Shown here one piece after another: positions 1 to 4,972 of a DNA stretch of 5,126 bases (positions within the stretch are counted from its first letter, which is position 1; each line of letters starts with the position of its first letter). Made by a program: the position numbers and the translations under genes. Location of the stretch: assembly GCA_937858455.1 (NCBI GenBank), contig CALLYN010000968.1, positions 1 to 5,126 of the forward strand, written 5' to 3'. This stretch comes from an uncultured Kouleothrix sp. GTDB lineage: Bacteria; Chloroflexota; Chloroflexia; Chloroflexales; Roseiflexaceae. The notes beneath the pieces are model-generated. The model was not told the origin of the DNA and ran no database searches. It saw only the letters and a list, made by a program, of their open reading frames with translations.

Positions 1-1
1 C

Positions 2-814
2 GCCACGGTCGCGCTCGACGACCGCGCCTGGGCCGAGACCCTGCTGGGCATCCAGGCATTGCGCCCGGCCGCGCGCCTCGTGTCGGCCGCGCCGATCATG
101 CGGCCGCTGCGGCTGATCAAAGACGCCGACGAGCTGGCGACCATGCGCCAGGCCGGCGCGATCACCGAGGCAGCGTTCGCGGATGTGCTGCCAAAGCTGC
201 GCCACGGCATGACCACGCTCGACCTGATCAGCGAGGTAAACTACCAGCTCAAGCGCCACGGCTCGGCCGCGCCCTCGTTTGTCACCAGCTTCTACAACAT
301 GGGCCCGACCCACCCGTTCGACTTCCACAACCGCGACGAGACGCTGCTGCTGCCGCTCGACGCGCCGGTGGCGATCTCGTTCGACTTTGGCGCGGTGTAC
401 GACGGCTACTGCTACGACTTCGGGCGCTCGGTGTTCTTCGGCGAGCCTGGCGCCGAGTACCGTCGCGTGCACGCGCTGATCATGGCGTCGCAGGCCGCCG
501 GCATCGCCGCGCTGCGCGCCGGCAATAGCTGCGCGCAGGCCGACGCCGACGCGCGCACCGTGATCGCCGAGGCCGGCTACGGCGAGGCGTTCCGGCACCG
601 CCTGGGCCACGGCATCGGCATGGATGTGCATGAGCCGCCATTCCTGACTGCCAGCGACCACACGGCACTGCGCACAGGCATGTGCTTCACCGTCGAGCCG
701 AGCATCACACTGCCGGGCCAGCTCAGCTGCCGCGTTGAAGATGTGGTGGTGGTAGGCGAGAGCGCCGGCGAGCCGCTGACACGCGGCTTCCAGGAGCTCT
801 ACGTGGTCGAGTAG
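2..814 (+). CDS. M24-family metallopeptidase (Xaa-Pro aminopeptidase / creatinase type), 5' end missing
   Basis: Partial gene: the reading frame is open from base 2, so the true start lies before the window. The visible 270 residues hold the end of a creatinase-type N-terminal domain (about the first 35) and the whole pita-bread catalytic domain. Counting from the TTG codon at 59, all five M24 metal ligands are present: D109 (SFDFGA), D120 (CYDFGRS), H184 (LGHGIGMDVHEPP), E213 (FTVEPSI) and E227 (RVEDVVVV). H191 matches the conserved second histidine. Family knowledge: such enzymes are cytosolic, use two Mn/Co-type ions, and release an N-terminal residue before proline. Some relatives are creatinases or ectoine hydrolases, so the substrate is open. 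The TTG at 59 is not a credible start, because the upstream codons (VALDDRAWAETLLG) continue family-like sequence. Full-length relatives run about 360-400 residues, so roughly 90-130 are probably missing on the left. The stop is TAG at 812-814. Confidence 0.93.
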   Translation, partial: ATVALDDRAWAETLLGIQALRPAARLVSAAPIMRPLRLIKDADELATMRQAGAITEAAFADVLPKLRHGMTTLDLISEVNYQLKRHGSAAPSFVTSFYNMGPTHPFDFHNRDETLLLPLDAPVAISFDFGAVYDGYCYDFGRSVFFGEPGAEYRRVHALIMASQAAGIAALRAGNSCAQADADARTVIAEAGYGEAFRHRLGHGIGMDVHEPPFLTASDHTALRTGMCFTVEPSITLPGQLSCRVEDVVVVGESAGEPLTRGFQELYVVE

Positions 815-844
815 CCGCAGATCAGGCAGCCCAGCCGCCGAGCA

Positions 845-878
845 TCGCGAGCCGGCACCGCTGCGAGGCGGCTCGCGA
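845..878. promoter_or_regulatory. 10-bp perfect hairpin between the peptidase and ridA-like genes
   Basis: TCGCGAGCCG (845-854) is exactly complementary to CGGCTCGCGA (869-878), with a 14-base loop. It starts 31 bases after the peptidase stop and ends 12 bases before the Shine-Dalgarno of the next gene. No U-run follows (the next bases are CTCTTGGTATTT), so it is a poor intrinsic terminator. It may be a processing or attenuation structure, or a weak transcription barrier between the two genes. Confidence 0.5.
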
Positions 879-890
879 CTCTTGGTATTT

Positions 891-896
891 GGAGGA
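891..896 (+). promoter_or_regulatory. Strong Shine-Dalgarno for the RidA-family gene
   Basis: GGAGGA lies 5 bases before the ATG at 902. It is the best ribosome-binding site in the window and fixes that ATG as the start, in preference to the ATG at 882 or the out-of-frame codon at 889. Confidence 0.85.
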
Positions 897-901
897 AAGC
901 G

Positions 902-1312
902 ATGGCACGCCAGAACATATCGAGCGGCACGCCCTGGGAGGCGCTGGCCGGCTACTCACGGGCGGTGCGTGTCGGCAACCATGTGTATGTTGCGGGAACC
1001 ACCGCGGCCGACGCAAGCGGCGCCGTGCAGCACCCCGGCGATGCGGCTGGGCAGGCGCGCTACGTGCTGAACAAGATCGCCGCGGCGCTAGCCGAGGCTG
1101 GCGCCTCGCTCGGCGACGTAGTGCGGACGCGGATGTTCGTGCGCGACATCGCCGACTGGGAAGCAGTAGCGCGCGCGCATGGCGAGGTGTTCGGCAGCAT
1201 CCGACCGGCCACCACCCTTGTGCGCGCCGAGCTGATCGTGCCGGCGATGCTGGTAGAGATCGAAGCCGTTGCCGTGATCGGCGGCGACGATAGCAGAGCG
1301 CAGAGCGATTAA
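902..1312 (+). CDS. RidA/YjgF/YER057c/UK114-family protein, non-canonical active site
   Basis: The 136-residue product has the typical length and pattern of the family. It shows a [17 protein letters not shown] segment (18-34), a [17 protein letters not shown] segment (70-86), and the C-terminal [25 protein letters not shown] segment (101-125). Family knowledge: these are small cytosolic trimers. Canonical RidA hydrolyses reactive enamine/imine intermediates made by PLP enzymes, using an arginine equivalent to E. coli R105 in a PARSCVEV motif. Here the aligned position is threonine (T104 in PATT), while the EIEA motif (119-122) is kept. The protein therefore probably belongs to one of the divergent Rid subfamilies whose deaminase activity is absent or undefined. 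The gene follows the peptidase by 87 bases on the same strand and could be co-transcribed with it. It ends before a strong bidirectional hairpin. The family assignment is firm; the function is not. Confidence 0.93.
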   Translation: MARQNISSGTPWEALAGYSRAVRVGNHVYVAGTTAADASGAVQHPGDAAGQARYVLNKIAAALAEAGASLGDVVRTRMFVRDIADWEAVARAHGEVFGSIRPATTLVRAELIVPAMLVEIEAVAVIGGDDSRAQSD

Positions 1313-1360
1313 GCGTGGAGCGTAGAGCAATCGGCCATCCTGCGTAGCCGCGATCCGCCG

Positions 1361-1403
1361 GAAAAGCGAGAGCGAGGGGCGATGCCCCTCGCTCTCGCTT
1401 TTC
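1361..1403. terminator. Perfect 20-bp hairpin, probable bidirectional intrinsic terminator
   Basis: The arms at 1361-1380 and 1384-1403 are fully complementary around a 3-base loop (GAT). The GC-rich core (GCGAGAGCGAGGGGC) is capped by AAAA/TTTT, so transcripts from either strand have GC stem followed by UUUU. It lies 48 bases after the RidA-family stop and 11 bases from the response-regulator stop, between convergent genes, where a shared terminator is expected. Confidence 0.85.
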
Positions 1404-1414
1404 AATCTTGGCCG

Positions 1415-2038
1415 CTACAGCTCGATCAAGCCAAGCTGCGCGGCCTTGCCGACCGCCTCGGTGCGATTGCCGACGCCGAGCTTGGCCAGAATCGCCGACA
1501 CGTGGAACTTCACCGTGCGCTCGCTGATCACCAGCTCGCTGGCGATCTCTTTGTTCTGCCGGCCCCTGGCCAGCAGCCGCAGCACCTCAAGCTCGCGCTC
1601 GGTGAGCGCCTCGGGCGGGCCGCTCACCTGGCGAAGCAGCCGCGCCGCCACAACCGGCTGCAGCAGCGAGCCGCCCGCGTGCACCACCCGGATGGCCTGA
1701 AACAGCTCGTCGCGCGGCGCGCCTTTCAGCAGGTAGCCCTGCGCGCCGGCCTGCACCGCCGCCAGAATGCGCTCGTCAGTATCGAAGGCAGTGAAGATCA
1801 GCACCCGCGCGTCGGGGGTATGCGCGCGGATCGCGCGCAGCGCGGCCACGCCATCCAGCTCGGGCAGCGCCAGATCGAGCAGGATCACGTCGGGCCGCAG
1901 CTCGGCCGCCTGGGCCACCGCCGCCGCGCCGCTGGCGGCCATCCCGACGATCGCGAAATCCGGCTGGGTCTCGAGCACCGCGCTCAACCCCTCGCGCACG
2001 ATCGGGTGGTCGTCGGCAATCAGAATGCGTACTGGCAT
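1415..2038 (-). CDS. NarL/FixJ (LuxR-type) response regulator
   Basis: A two-component response regulator of 207 residues. The receiver domain (about 3-120) has the acidic pair D9-D10, phospho-acceptor D55 (VILLDLALPELDG), T83 (IFTAF) and K105 (GYLLKG). The LuxR/GerE helix-turn-helix follows (about 143-205), with LTERELEVLRLLARG and NKEIASELVISERTVKFHV. All residues needed for phosphorylation are intact. By family knowledge it acts as a DNA-binding transcription factor that dimerises on phosphorylation; its targets cannot be read here. No sensor kinase is adjacent, so it is an orphan within this window. The start at 2038 (MPVRILIADD) is chosen because receiver domains begin right there. An ATG at 2068 would add ten residues and overlap the methyltransferase gene without a better ribosome-binding site; the chosen start has only a weak GAG-type one. 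It begins 13 bases after the methyltransferase stop, which suggests translation from one transcript. It ends just before the bidirectional hairpin. Confidence 0.94.
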   Translation of the reverse strand: MPVRILIADDHPIVREGLSAVLETQPDFAIVGMAASGAAAVAQAAELRPDVILLDLALPELDGVAALRAIRAHTPDARVLIFTAFDTDERILAAVQAGAQGYLLKGAPRDELFQAIRVVHAGGSLLQPVVAARLLRQVSGPPEALTERELEVLRLLARGRQNKEIASELVISERTVKFHVSAILAKLGVGNRTEAVGKAAQLGLIEL

Positions 2039-2051
2039 AGCCTGCTCACGC

Positions 2052-2978
2052 TTACGTCCCTGGCGCATAGCCGCACACGATCAGCTCTTCGACGCTGCCG
2101 CGCTTGCGGCCATCGCAGTTGATCTTGCGGCTCGCCAGCACCACGTCGGAGCGCACGGCGTGGGCGGCGTACAGCTCGCGCGAGAGCGGCGTGTGCGAGT
2201 TGCTGAGCATCACGTACACCCCGCGCGCCATCAGGTCGTCGAATAGCCGCGCAAGCCGGCGCTGGTCGTCGGGGCCGAACGTCTGCCCAGTGTAGTGCGT
2301 AAACGAGGCGGTGGCGCTCATGGGCACGTACGGCGGGTCGAAGTACACCAGGTCGCCGGGCTCGGCGCGCGCCGCCACGTCGCCAAAATCGCCCACGCTC
2401 AGCTCGACCTGCTGAAGCGCGGCGCTGGCGGCGCGCATGTTCTCGGGGTCGCAGATCAGCGGGTTCTTGTAGTAGCCCCACGGCGCGTTGAACTGGCCCT
2501 TGTTGTTCAGGCGGTACAGGCCGTTGTAGCAGGTGCGGTTGAGGAAGATCGTGCGGGCGGCGCGCTCGACAGCGCTGCGGTGGGCGAAATCGGGCTGGCG
2601 ATCCCAGCCGCGCACGGCCATGAAGTAATCGCGATCGAGCCGGAAGCGCTCGTGCTCCTTCAGCGCCACAATCAGCGCCTCGACATCGTCGCGAACCGCG
2701 CGGTAGCACAGCACCAGCTCGGGATTGTAGTCGCTCAGCGTCGCGCCGTAGCGCAGCCGGCCGGCATTGTGCAGGAAAAAAAACAGCGCCGCGCCGCCTA
2801 CGAACGGCTCGTGGTAGCGCCGAAACTGGCGCGGCAGGCGGCGCGATAGCTCGGGCAGAAGCTGGCCCTTGCCGCCGGCCCACTTCACAAACGGGCGCAC
2901 GGCAGCTGTGGCCTCGAATGCCATCGAGGACTGTGTCATGGTGCCAACCGGCTCTGTTGCAGACGCGGTCAGAGACAT
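2052..2978 (-). CDS. D12-class (Dam-like) DNA adenine-N6 methyltransferase
   Basis: The 308-residue product has the complete alpha-class/D12 motif order. SAM-binding motif I is PFVKWAGGKGQLL (29-41), followed by EPFVGGAALFFFLHN (57-71), SDYNPEL (82-88), and FLNRTCYNGLYRLNNKGQFN (145-164). The catalytic DPPY is at 214-217, and the C-terminal INCDGRKRGSVEELI at 286-300. Family knowledge: such enzymes transfer a methyl group from S-adenosylmethionine to adenine N6. Many relatives recognise GATC, but the site here is an inference. No restriction endonuclease is adjacent on either side, so it looks solitary, with a role in regulation, repair, replication or host protection rather than a complete restriction system. 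Starts at 2978, 2939 and 2924 are all possible and none has a good Shine-Dalgarno. The longest is given; the domain itself begins near residue 28. Codons 66-68 form an uninterrupted run of eight T on the coding strand, unusual in such GC-rich DNA and a possible slippage site. Confidence 0.93.
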   Translation of the reverse strand: MSLTASATEPVGTMTQSSMAFEATAAVRPFVKWAGGKGQLLPELSRRLPRQFRRYHEPFVGGAALFFFLHNAGRLRYGATLSDYNPELVLCYRAVRDDVEALIVALKEHERFRLDRDYFMAVRGWDRQPDFAHRSAVERAARTIFLNRTCYNGLYRLNNKGQFNAPWGYYKNPLICDPENMRAASAALQQVELSVGDFGDVAARAEPGDLVYFDPPYVPMSATASFTHYTGQTFGPDDQRRLARLFDDLMARGVYVMLSNSHTPLSRELYAAHAVRSDVVLASRKINCDGRKRGSVEELIVCGYAPGT

Positions 2979-3021
2979 GCGACGGTCCCACGACAGCGCT
3001 TCACGATTTCAAGTGCCGCGA

Positions 3022-3033
3022 GATTATAGCACA
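3022..3033 (-). promoter_or_regulatory. Extended -10 promoter, proximal, for the methyltransferase operon
   Basis: Read on the minus strand, the bases are TGTGCTATAATC, containing the extended -10 form TG-C-TATAAT with a perfect TATAAT (3023-3028). No TTGACA-like -35 sits 16-18 bases upstream; the -35 position reads CGATCG. Transcription would start near 3016, giving a leader of about 40 bases to the ATG at 2978. The identical 12-mer recurs 41 bases upstream. Confidence 0.6.
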
Positions 3034-3062
3034 TTACGGGCGTGCCGATCGGGGCGAAGCGT

Positions 3063-3074
3063 GATTATAGCACA
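3063..3074 (-). promoter_or_regulatory. Extended -10 promoter, distal, identical 12-mer
   Basis: This is a second exact copy of TGTGCTATAATC on the minus strand (TATAAT at 3064-3069), 41 bases (about four helical turns) upstream of the first. No clear -35 is at the right distance; a TTGTCC at 3092-3097 is too far away. Transcription would start near 3057, leaving a leader of about 80 bases. The two copies could be tandem promoters or, less likely, a repeated operator. Confidence 0.55.
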
Positions 3075-3090
3075 GCGCCCGGCAGAGTGG

Positions 3091-3119
3091 TGGACAAGCC
3101 CTACACGGCGCTGTATAAT
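3091..3119 (+). promoter_or_regulatory. Sigma-70-type promoter for the alpha/beta hydrolase, spanning the MITE edge
   Basis: TGGACA (3091-3096, five of six to TTGACA) and a perfect TATAAT (3114-3119) are separated by exactly 17 bases. A transcript would begin near 3126, inside the MITE-like element. It would run through the element's hairpins to the hydrolase ATG at 3316, giving a leader of about 190 bases. The promoter is divergent from the methyltransferase promoters. Its -10 crosses the left end of the element, so the last bases of the hexamer come from the insertion. Confidence 0.6.
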
Positions 3120-3143
3120 ACCAATTCCGTTTGATTACTTGGG

Positions 3144-3188
3144 TTTTCTTGTGCGGCGCCCGGCTTTGCCGGGCGCCGCACAAGAAAA
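3144..3188. repeat. Perfect 21-bp inverted repeat inside the MITE-like element
   Basis: The arms at 3144-3164 and 3168-3188 are exactly complementary around a TTT loop. The outer part is TTTTCTTGTG and the inner core GCGGCGCCCGGC. The T-run is on the 5' side and the A-run on the 3' side of either transcript, so it would not act as a normal intrinsic terminator. It would form a very stable hairpin in the hydrolase leader RNA if the promoter at 3091-3119 is used. Confidence 0.85.
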
Positions 3189-3197
3189 AGAAATTTC

Positions 3198-3218
3198 GGG
3201 GGCGGCGAAGCTGCCCCC
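3198..3218. repeat. GC-rich 9-bp hairpin in the MITE-like element
   Basis: GGGGGCGGC (3198-3206) pairs with GCTGCCCCC (3210-3218) around a GAA loop, with one G-T wobble. It is followed by AAACCCCCACCA. The same motif on the opposite strand, starting TGGTGGGGGTT, occurs at 5075-5105, marking a dispersed repeat family. Confidence 0.7.
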
Positions 3219-3304
3219 AAACCCCCACCAAAGTGTACGTAATCAAGCGAATTTGGTATTACGCGGCGTTCTCTTCTGCCTACGTAAGCTTTTTCTGGAG
3301 ACAT

Positions 3305-3309
3305 AGGAG
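3305..3309 (+). promoter_or_regulatory. Shine-Dalgarno for the alpha/beta hydrolase
   Basis: AGGAG lies 6 bases before the ATG at 3316 and supports that start. It lies outside the MITE-like element, so translation signals are native to the gene even if the promoter was altered. Confidence 0.75.
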
Positions 3310-3315
3310 TGATGT

Positions 3316-4326
3316 ATGTCGAGCAATGCGGGCGTTCGCGTTTCAAACGCATCGGCGCTGCGAAACGCGTACCGGCTGATCAAGTTTTTGGTGACACGAG
3401 GCGCGATGGCAGCGGGGGCGGTTGTGCTGCTCCTATTGATGCACTGGGGAATCTGGTCGCTCATCCCGCCCATCCCTACGCACGCGCTGGCGAAAAAAGG
3501 GCGTTTCGTCTCGGTTCAGGGGATCGACGCCTACTATGAGACCTACGGCTCTGGTGCGCCGCTGATCTTGATCCCGGCCGGCGGGAGCCACACCAGCACG
3601 TGGCGCAATAATATCGGCCCGCTCAGCCAGAAGTACCAGGTGTGGACGGTGGATCTGCCTGGTTCGGGCTTTTCTGAGAAGCCGCCGACGTTTGCCTACA
3701 CGCACAAAGCCTACGCCGCATTTGTCAAGGACTTCATGGAAACAATGGGGATCCAGCGCGCGGTTGTGGCAGGGCAGTCGCTCGGCGGGACGGTTGCGCT
3801 TGAGTTTAGCCTGGATTATCCGGAGAAGACCGCTGGGCTGATACTGATTGCCGCCGGTGGCTACCCGCAGGCAGACAAACCGGCCAGCCTTTCACTCAAC
3901 CGCTACGCGCTCCCCAGCGCCATCGTAATGTCGTTTTCGTCGTACCCGTTCGTCGTAAAAAGCTTCTTGAACGAGCTTTATTACGACCCCGCGCCCTTTC
4001 AAAACGACCCGGAGCTTATCGGGGAGATATGTGACATCAACCGCACCCCGAACAGCCGGGCGGCCTGGTACTGGATGCCACAAGCCCTGAACTGGAGTTT
4101 TTCGCTGCCCGACCCTGGGCGCATTCGCTCGGTCGCGGCTCCTACGCTGCTCGTCTGGGGCAACAACGACAAGGTTGTCAGCACCGATGTGGCACATCGT
4201 TTCAGCCGGGACATCAAGAATGCCTCGCTCACGATCATCGACAAGGCCGGCCATATGGTGCATGAAGAGCAGCCGGAGGCGGTAAATCGCGCGATGATCG
4301 TCTTTCTCTCGTCGCTGCAATGGTAG
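3316..4326 (+). CDS. Membrane-anchored alpha/beta hydrolase
   Basis: A 336-residue protein. A basic N-terminus (R17, R20, K23, R28) precedes one hydrophobic segment (about 29-50), which fits an N-in signal anchor or uncleaved signal, placing the enzyme outside the membrane. The alpha/beta hydrolase fold follows from about residue 63. It has an oxyanion-region PAGGSHTSTW (87-96), nucleophile S155 in GQSLGG (153-158), acid D285 in WGNNDKVV (281-288) and base H313 in AGHMVHEE (311-318). The catalytic triad is complete. Family knowledge: such enzymes cleave esters, epoxides, haloalkanes, C-C bonds or lactones; the substrate cannot be chosen from sequence. A cap-like insert lies at about 185-265. 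Base composition looks lower in GC than the peptidase and methyltransferase genes, with more A/T-ending codons, consistent with but not proof of acquisition. It converges on the VOC-protein gene and shares a hairpin with it. Confidence 0.93.
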   Translation: MSSNAGVRVSNASALRNAYRLIKFLVTRGAMAAGAVVLLLLMHWGIWSLIPPIPTHALAKKGRFVSVQGIDAYYETYGSGAPLILIPAGGSHTSTWRNNIGPLSQKYQVWTVDLPGSGFSEKPPTFAYTHKAYAAFVKDFMETMGIQRAVVAGQSLGGTVALEFSLDYPEKTAGLILIAAGGYPQADKPASLSLNRYALPSAIVMSFSSYPFVVKSFLNELYYDPAPFQNDPELIGEICDINRTPNSRAAWYWMPQALNWSFSLPDPGRIRSVAAPTLLVWGNNDKVVSTDVAHRFSRDIKNASLTIIDKAGHMVHEEQPEAVNRAMIVFLSSLQW

Positions 4327-4353
4327 AAGAGTAGGGGTTACGCGCTTGCGCTG

Positions 4354-4400
4354 GTTGGCGTGGTGGTGCGGTCGCAAAGCGACCGCACCACCACGCCAAC
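4354..4400. terminator. Perfect 22-bp hairpin between convergent genes, no clear U-run
   Basis: The arms at 4354-4375 and 4379-4400 are exactly complementary around an AAA loop (for example GGTGCGGTCGC with GCGACCGCACC). It begins 27 bases after the hydrolase stop and ends 25 bases from the VOC-protein stop. The plus-strand tail is only AATTTCG and the minus-strand tail is CAGCGCAAG. Position and stem strength suggest termination or mRNA 3'-end protection in both directions, but it is not a textbook intrinsic terminator. Confidence 0.65.
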
Positions 4401-4425
4401 AATTTCGCGGCACTATCTGCTTGGG

Positions 4426-4911
4426 CTATGAGCCACGGCGCGCCGCCTCGATGGTGGCGATGTCGATCTTCTGCATCTGCATCATCGCGTCGAATGCGCG
4501 CTTGGCGGCAGCGGGATCGGGATCGGTGATCGCCTGCGTCAGCGCCAGCGGCGTAATCTGCCACGACAAACCCCATTTGTCTTTGCACCAGCCGCAGGCA
4601 CTCTCTTCGCCGCCGTTGCCGACGATCGCATCCCAGTACCGGTCGGTCTCGGCCTGGTCGGCGGTGGCGATTTGAAACGAGAATGCTTCGGTGTGCGGGA
4701 AGATCGGGCCGCCGTTGAGGCCGAGGCAGGGGATGCCCATCACGGTAAACTGAACCGTCAGCACATCGCCCTGCTTGCCGGATGGAAAGTCCCCCGGCGC
4801 GCGATGAACCGCGTCAACAGAGGAGTCGGGGAAGGTCGCGGCGTAGAAACGCGCCGCCTCCTCGGCGTCGCCATTGTACCAGAGGCAAATCGTGTTCTTC
4901 GCTTGCTTCAT
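4426..4911 (-). CDS. PhnB-like VOC-superfamily protein (3-demethylubiquinone-9 3-methyltransferase-like fold)
   Basis: The 161-residue protein matches the glyoxalase/VOC family often annotated as PhnB-like or, misleadingly, as a 3-demethylubiquinone methyltransferase. Recognisable segments are TICLWYNGDAEEAARFY (7-23), CLGLNGGPIFPHTEAFSF (62-79), and CGWCKDKWGLSWQITP (106-121). A C-terminal helix follows, with DPDPAAAKRAFDAMMQMQKI (130-149). Length is normal for the family. No SAM-binding motif is present, so it is not a methyltransferase by sequence. Family knowledge: VOC proteins use paired beta-alpha-beta-beta-beta modules as metal-dependent enzymes or small-molecule binders; the ligand here is unknown. 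The gene appears to be transcribed alone, with a GGAG 8 bases before the ATG, and converges with the hydrolase gene. Confidence 0.92.
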   Translation of the reverse strand: MKQAKNTICLWYNGDAEEAARFYAATFPDSSVDAVHRAPGDFPSGKQGDVLTVQFTVMGIPCLGLNGGPIFPHTEAFSFQIATADQAETDRYWDAIVGNGGEESACGWCKDKWGLSWQITPLALTQAITDPDPAAAKRAFDAMMQMQKIDIATIEAARRGS

Positions 4912-4919
4912 CGGTCACG

Positions 4920-4923
4920 CTCC
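4920..4923 (-). promoter_or_regulatory. Shine-Dalgarno of the VOC-protein gene
   Basis: On the minus strand GGAG lies 8 bases upstream of the ATG at 4911 and supports that start codon. Confidence 0.6.
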
Positions 4924-4972
4924 ATCATTGCTACGTCGCCCAGAGCTGTGGACTACACTGGCATTTCCAGGT

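Larger units (their letters stand above)
3116..3261. mobile_element. MITE-like element with terminal inverted repeats and TA flanks
   Basis: The left end (3116-3138) begins TAATACCAA and finishes TTGATTAC. The reverse complement of the right end (3239-3261) begins TAATACCAA and finishes CTTGATTAC. The ends match over about 22 bases except for one shifted base and one substitution. The termini can be read as ATACC...GGTAT flanked by TA on both sides (3116-3117 and 3260-3261), as expected for an IS630/Tc1-mariner-type TA target duplication, although the palindromic TA makes this ambiguous. The 146-base element has no gene of its own and holds two internal hairpins. Such non-autonomous elements move using transposases encoded elsewhere. 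The inner GC-rich part resembles a repeat at the right end of the window. The family name is not known to me. Confidence 0.65.

Noticed and set aside
2039..2068. Ten-residue N-terminal extension of the response regulator from the ATG at 2068
   Set aside because: It would overlap the methyltransferase gene and precede the standard receiver-domain start (MPVRILIADD), with no ribosome-binding site upstream.
1382..2122. Long open frame (246 codons) on the plus strand opposite the response regulator
   Set aside because: It is antisense to a clearly conserved two-domain regulator, is rich in Arg/His/Gln as expected for GC-rich shadow frames, starts inside the terminator hairpin and resembles no family.
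2295..2849. 184-codon plus-strand frame opposite the methyltransferase
   Set aside because: Shadow of the conserved gene, with no ribosome-binding site and no recognisable domain.
2020..2991. 323-codon minus-strand frame overlapping the methyltransferase, shifted by one base
   Set aside because: Arg/Ala/Pro-rich composition with no motif; the other frame holds all D12 methyltransferase motifs. It only shows that slippage at the T-run would enter a frame lacking early stops.
3144..3188. Internal MITE hairpin as an intrinsic terminator
   Set aside because: The T-run is on the 5' side of the stem and A-rich sequence follows it in both directions, the reverse of what a terminator needs.
2979..3315. 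CRISPR array or non-coding RNA gene in the structured intergenic region
   Set aside because: There are only two copies of a 12-mer and no repeat-spacer periodicity. The structure is explained by promoters and an inverted-repeat element.
3034..3473. Several short frames through the intergenic repeat region on both strands
   Set aside because: They read through palindromic repeat DNA or into the start of the hydrolase gene. The similar peptides on both strands simply reflect the inverted repeat.
4426..4911. Literal ubiquinone methyltransferase function for the PhnB-like protein
   Set aside because: No SAM-binding motif is present and the sequence is VOC-fold; the methyltransferase name is a legacy annotation of this family.
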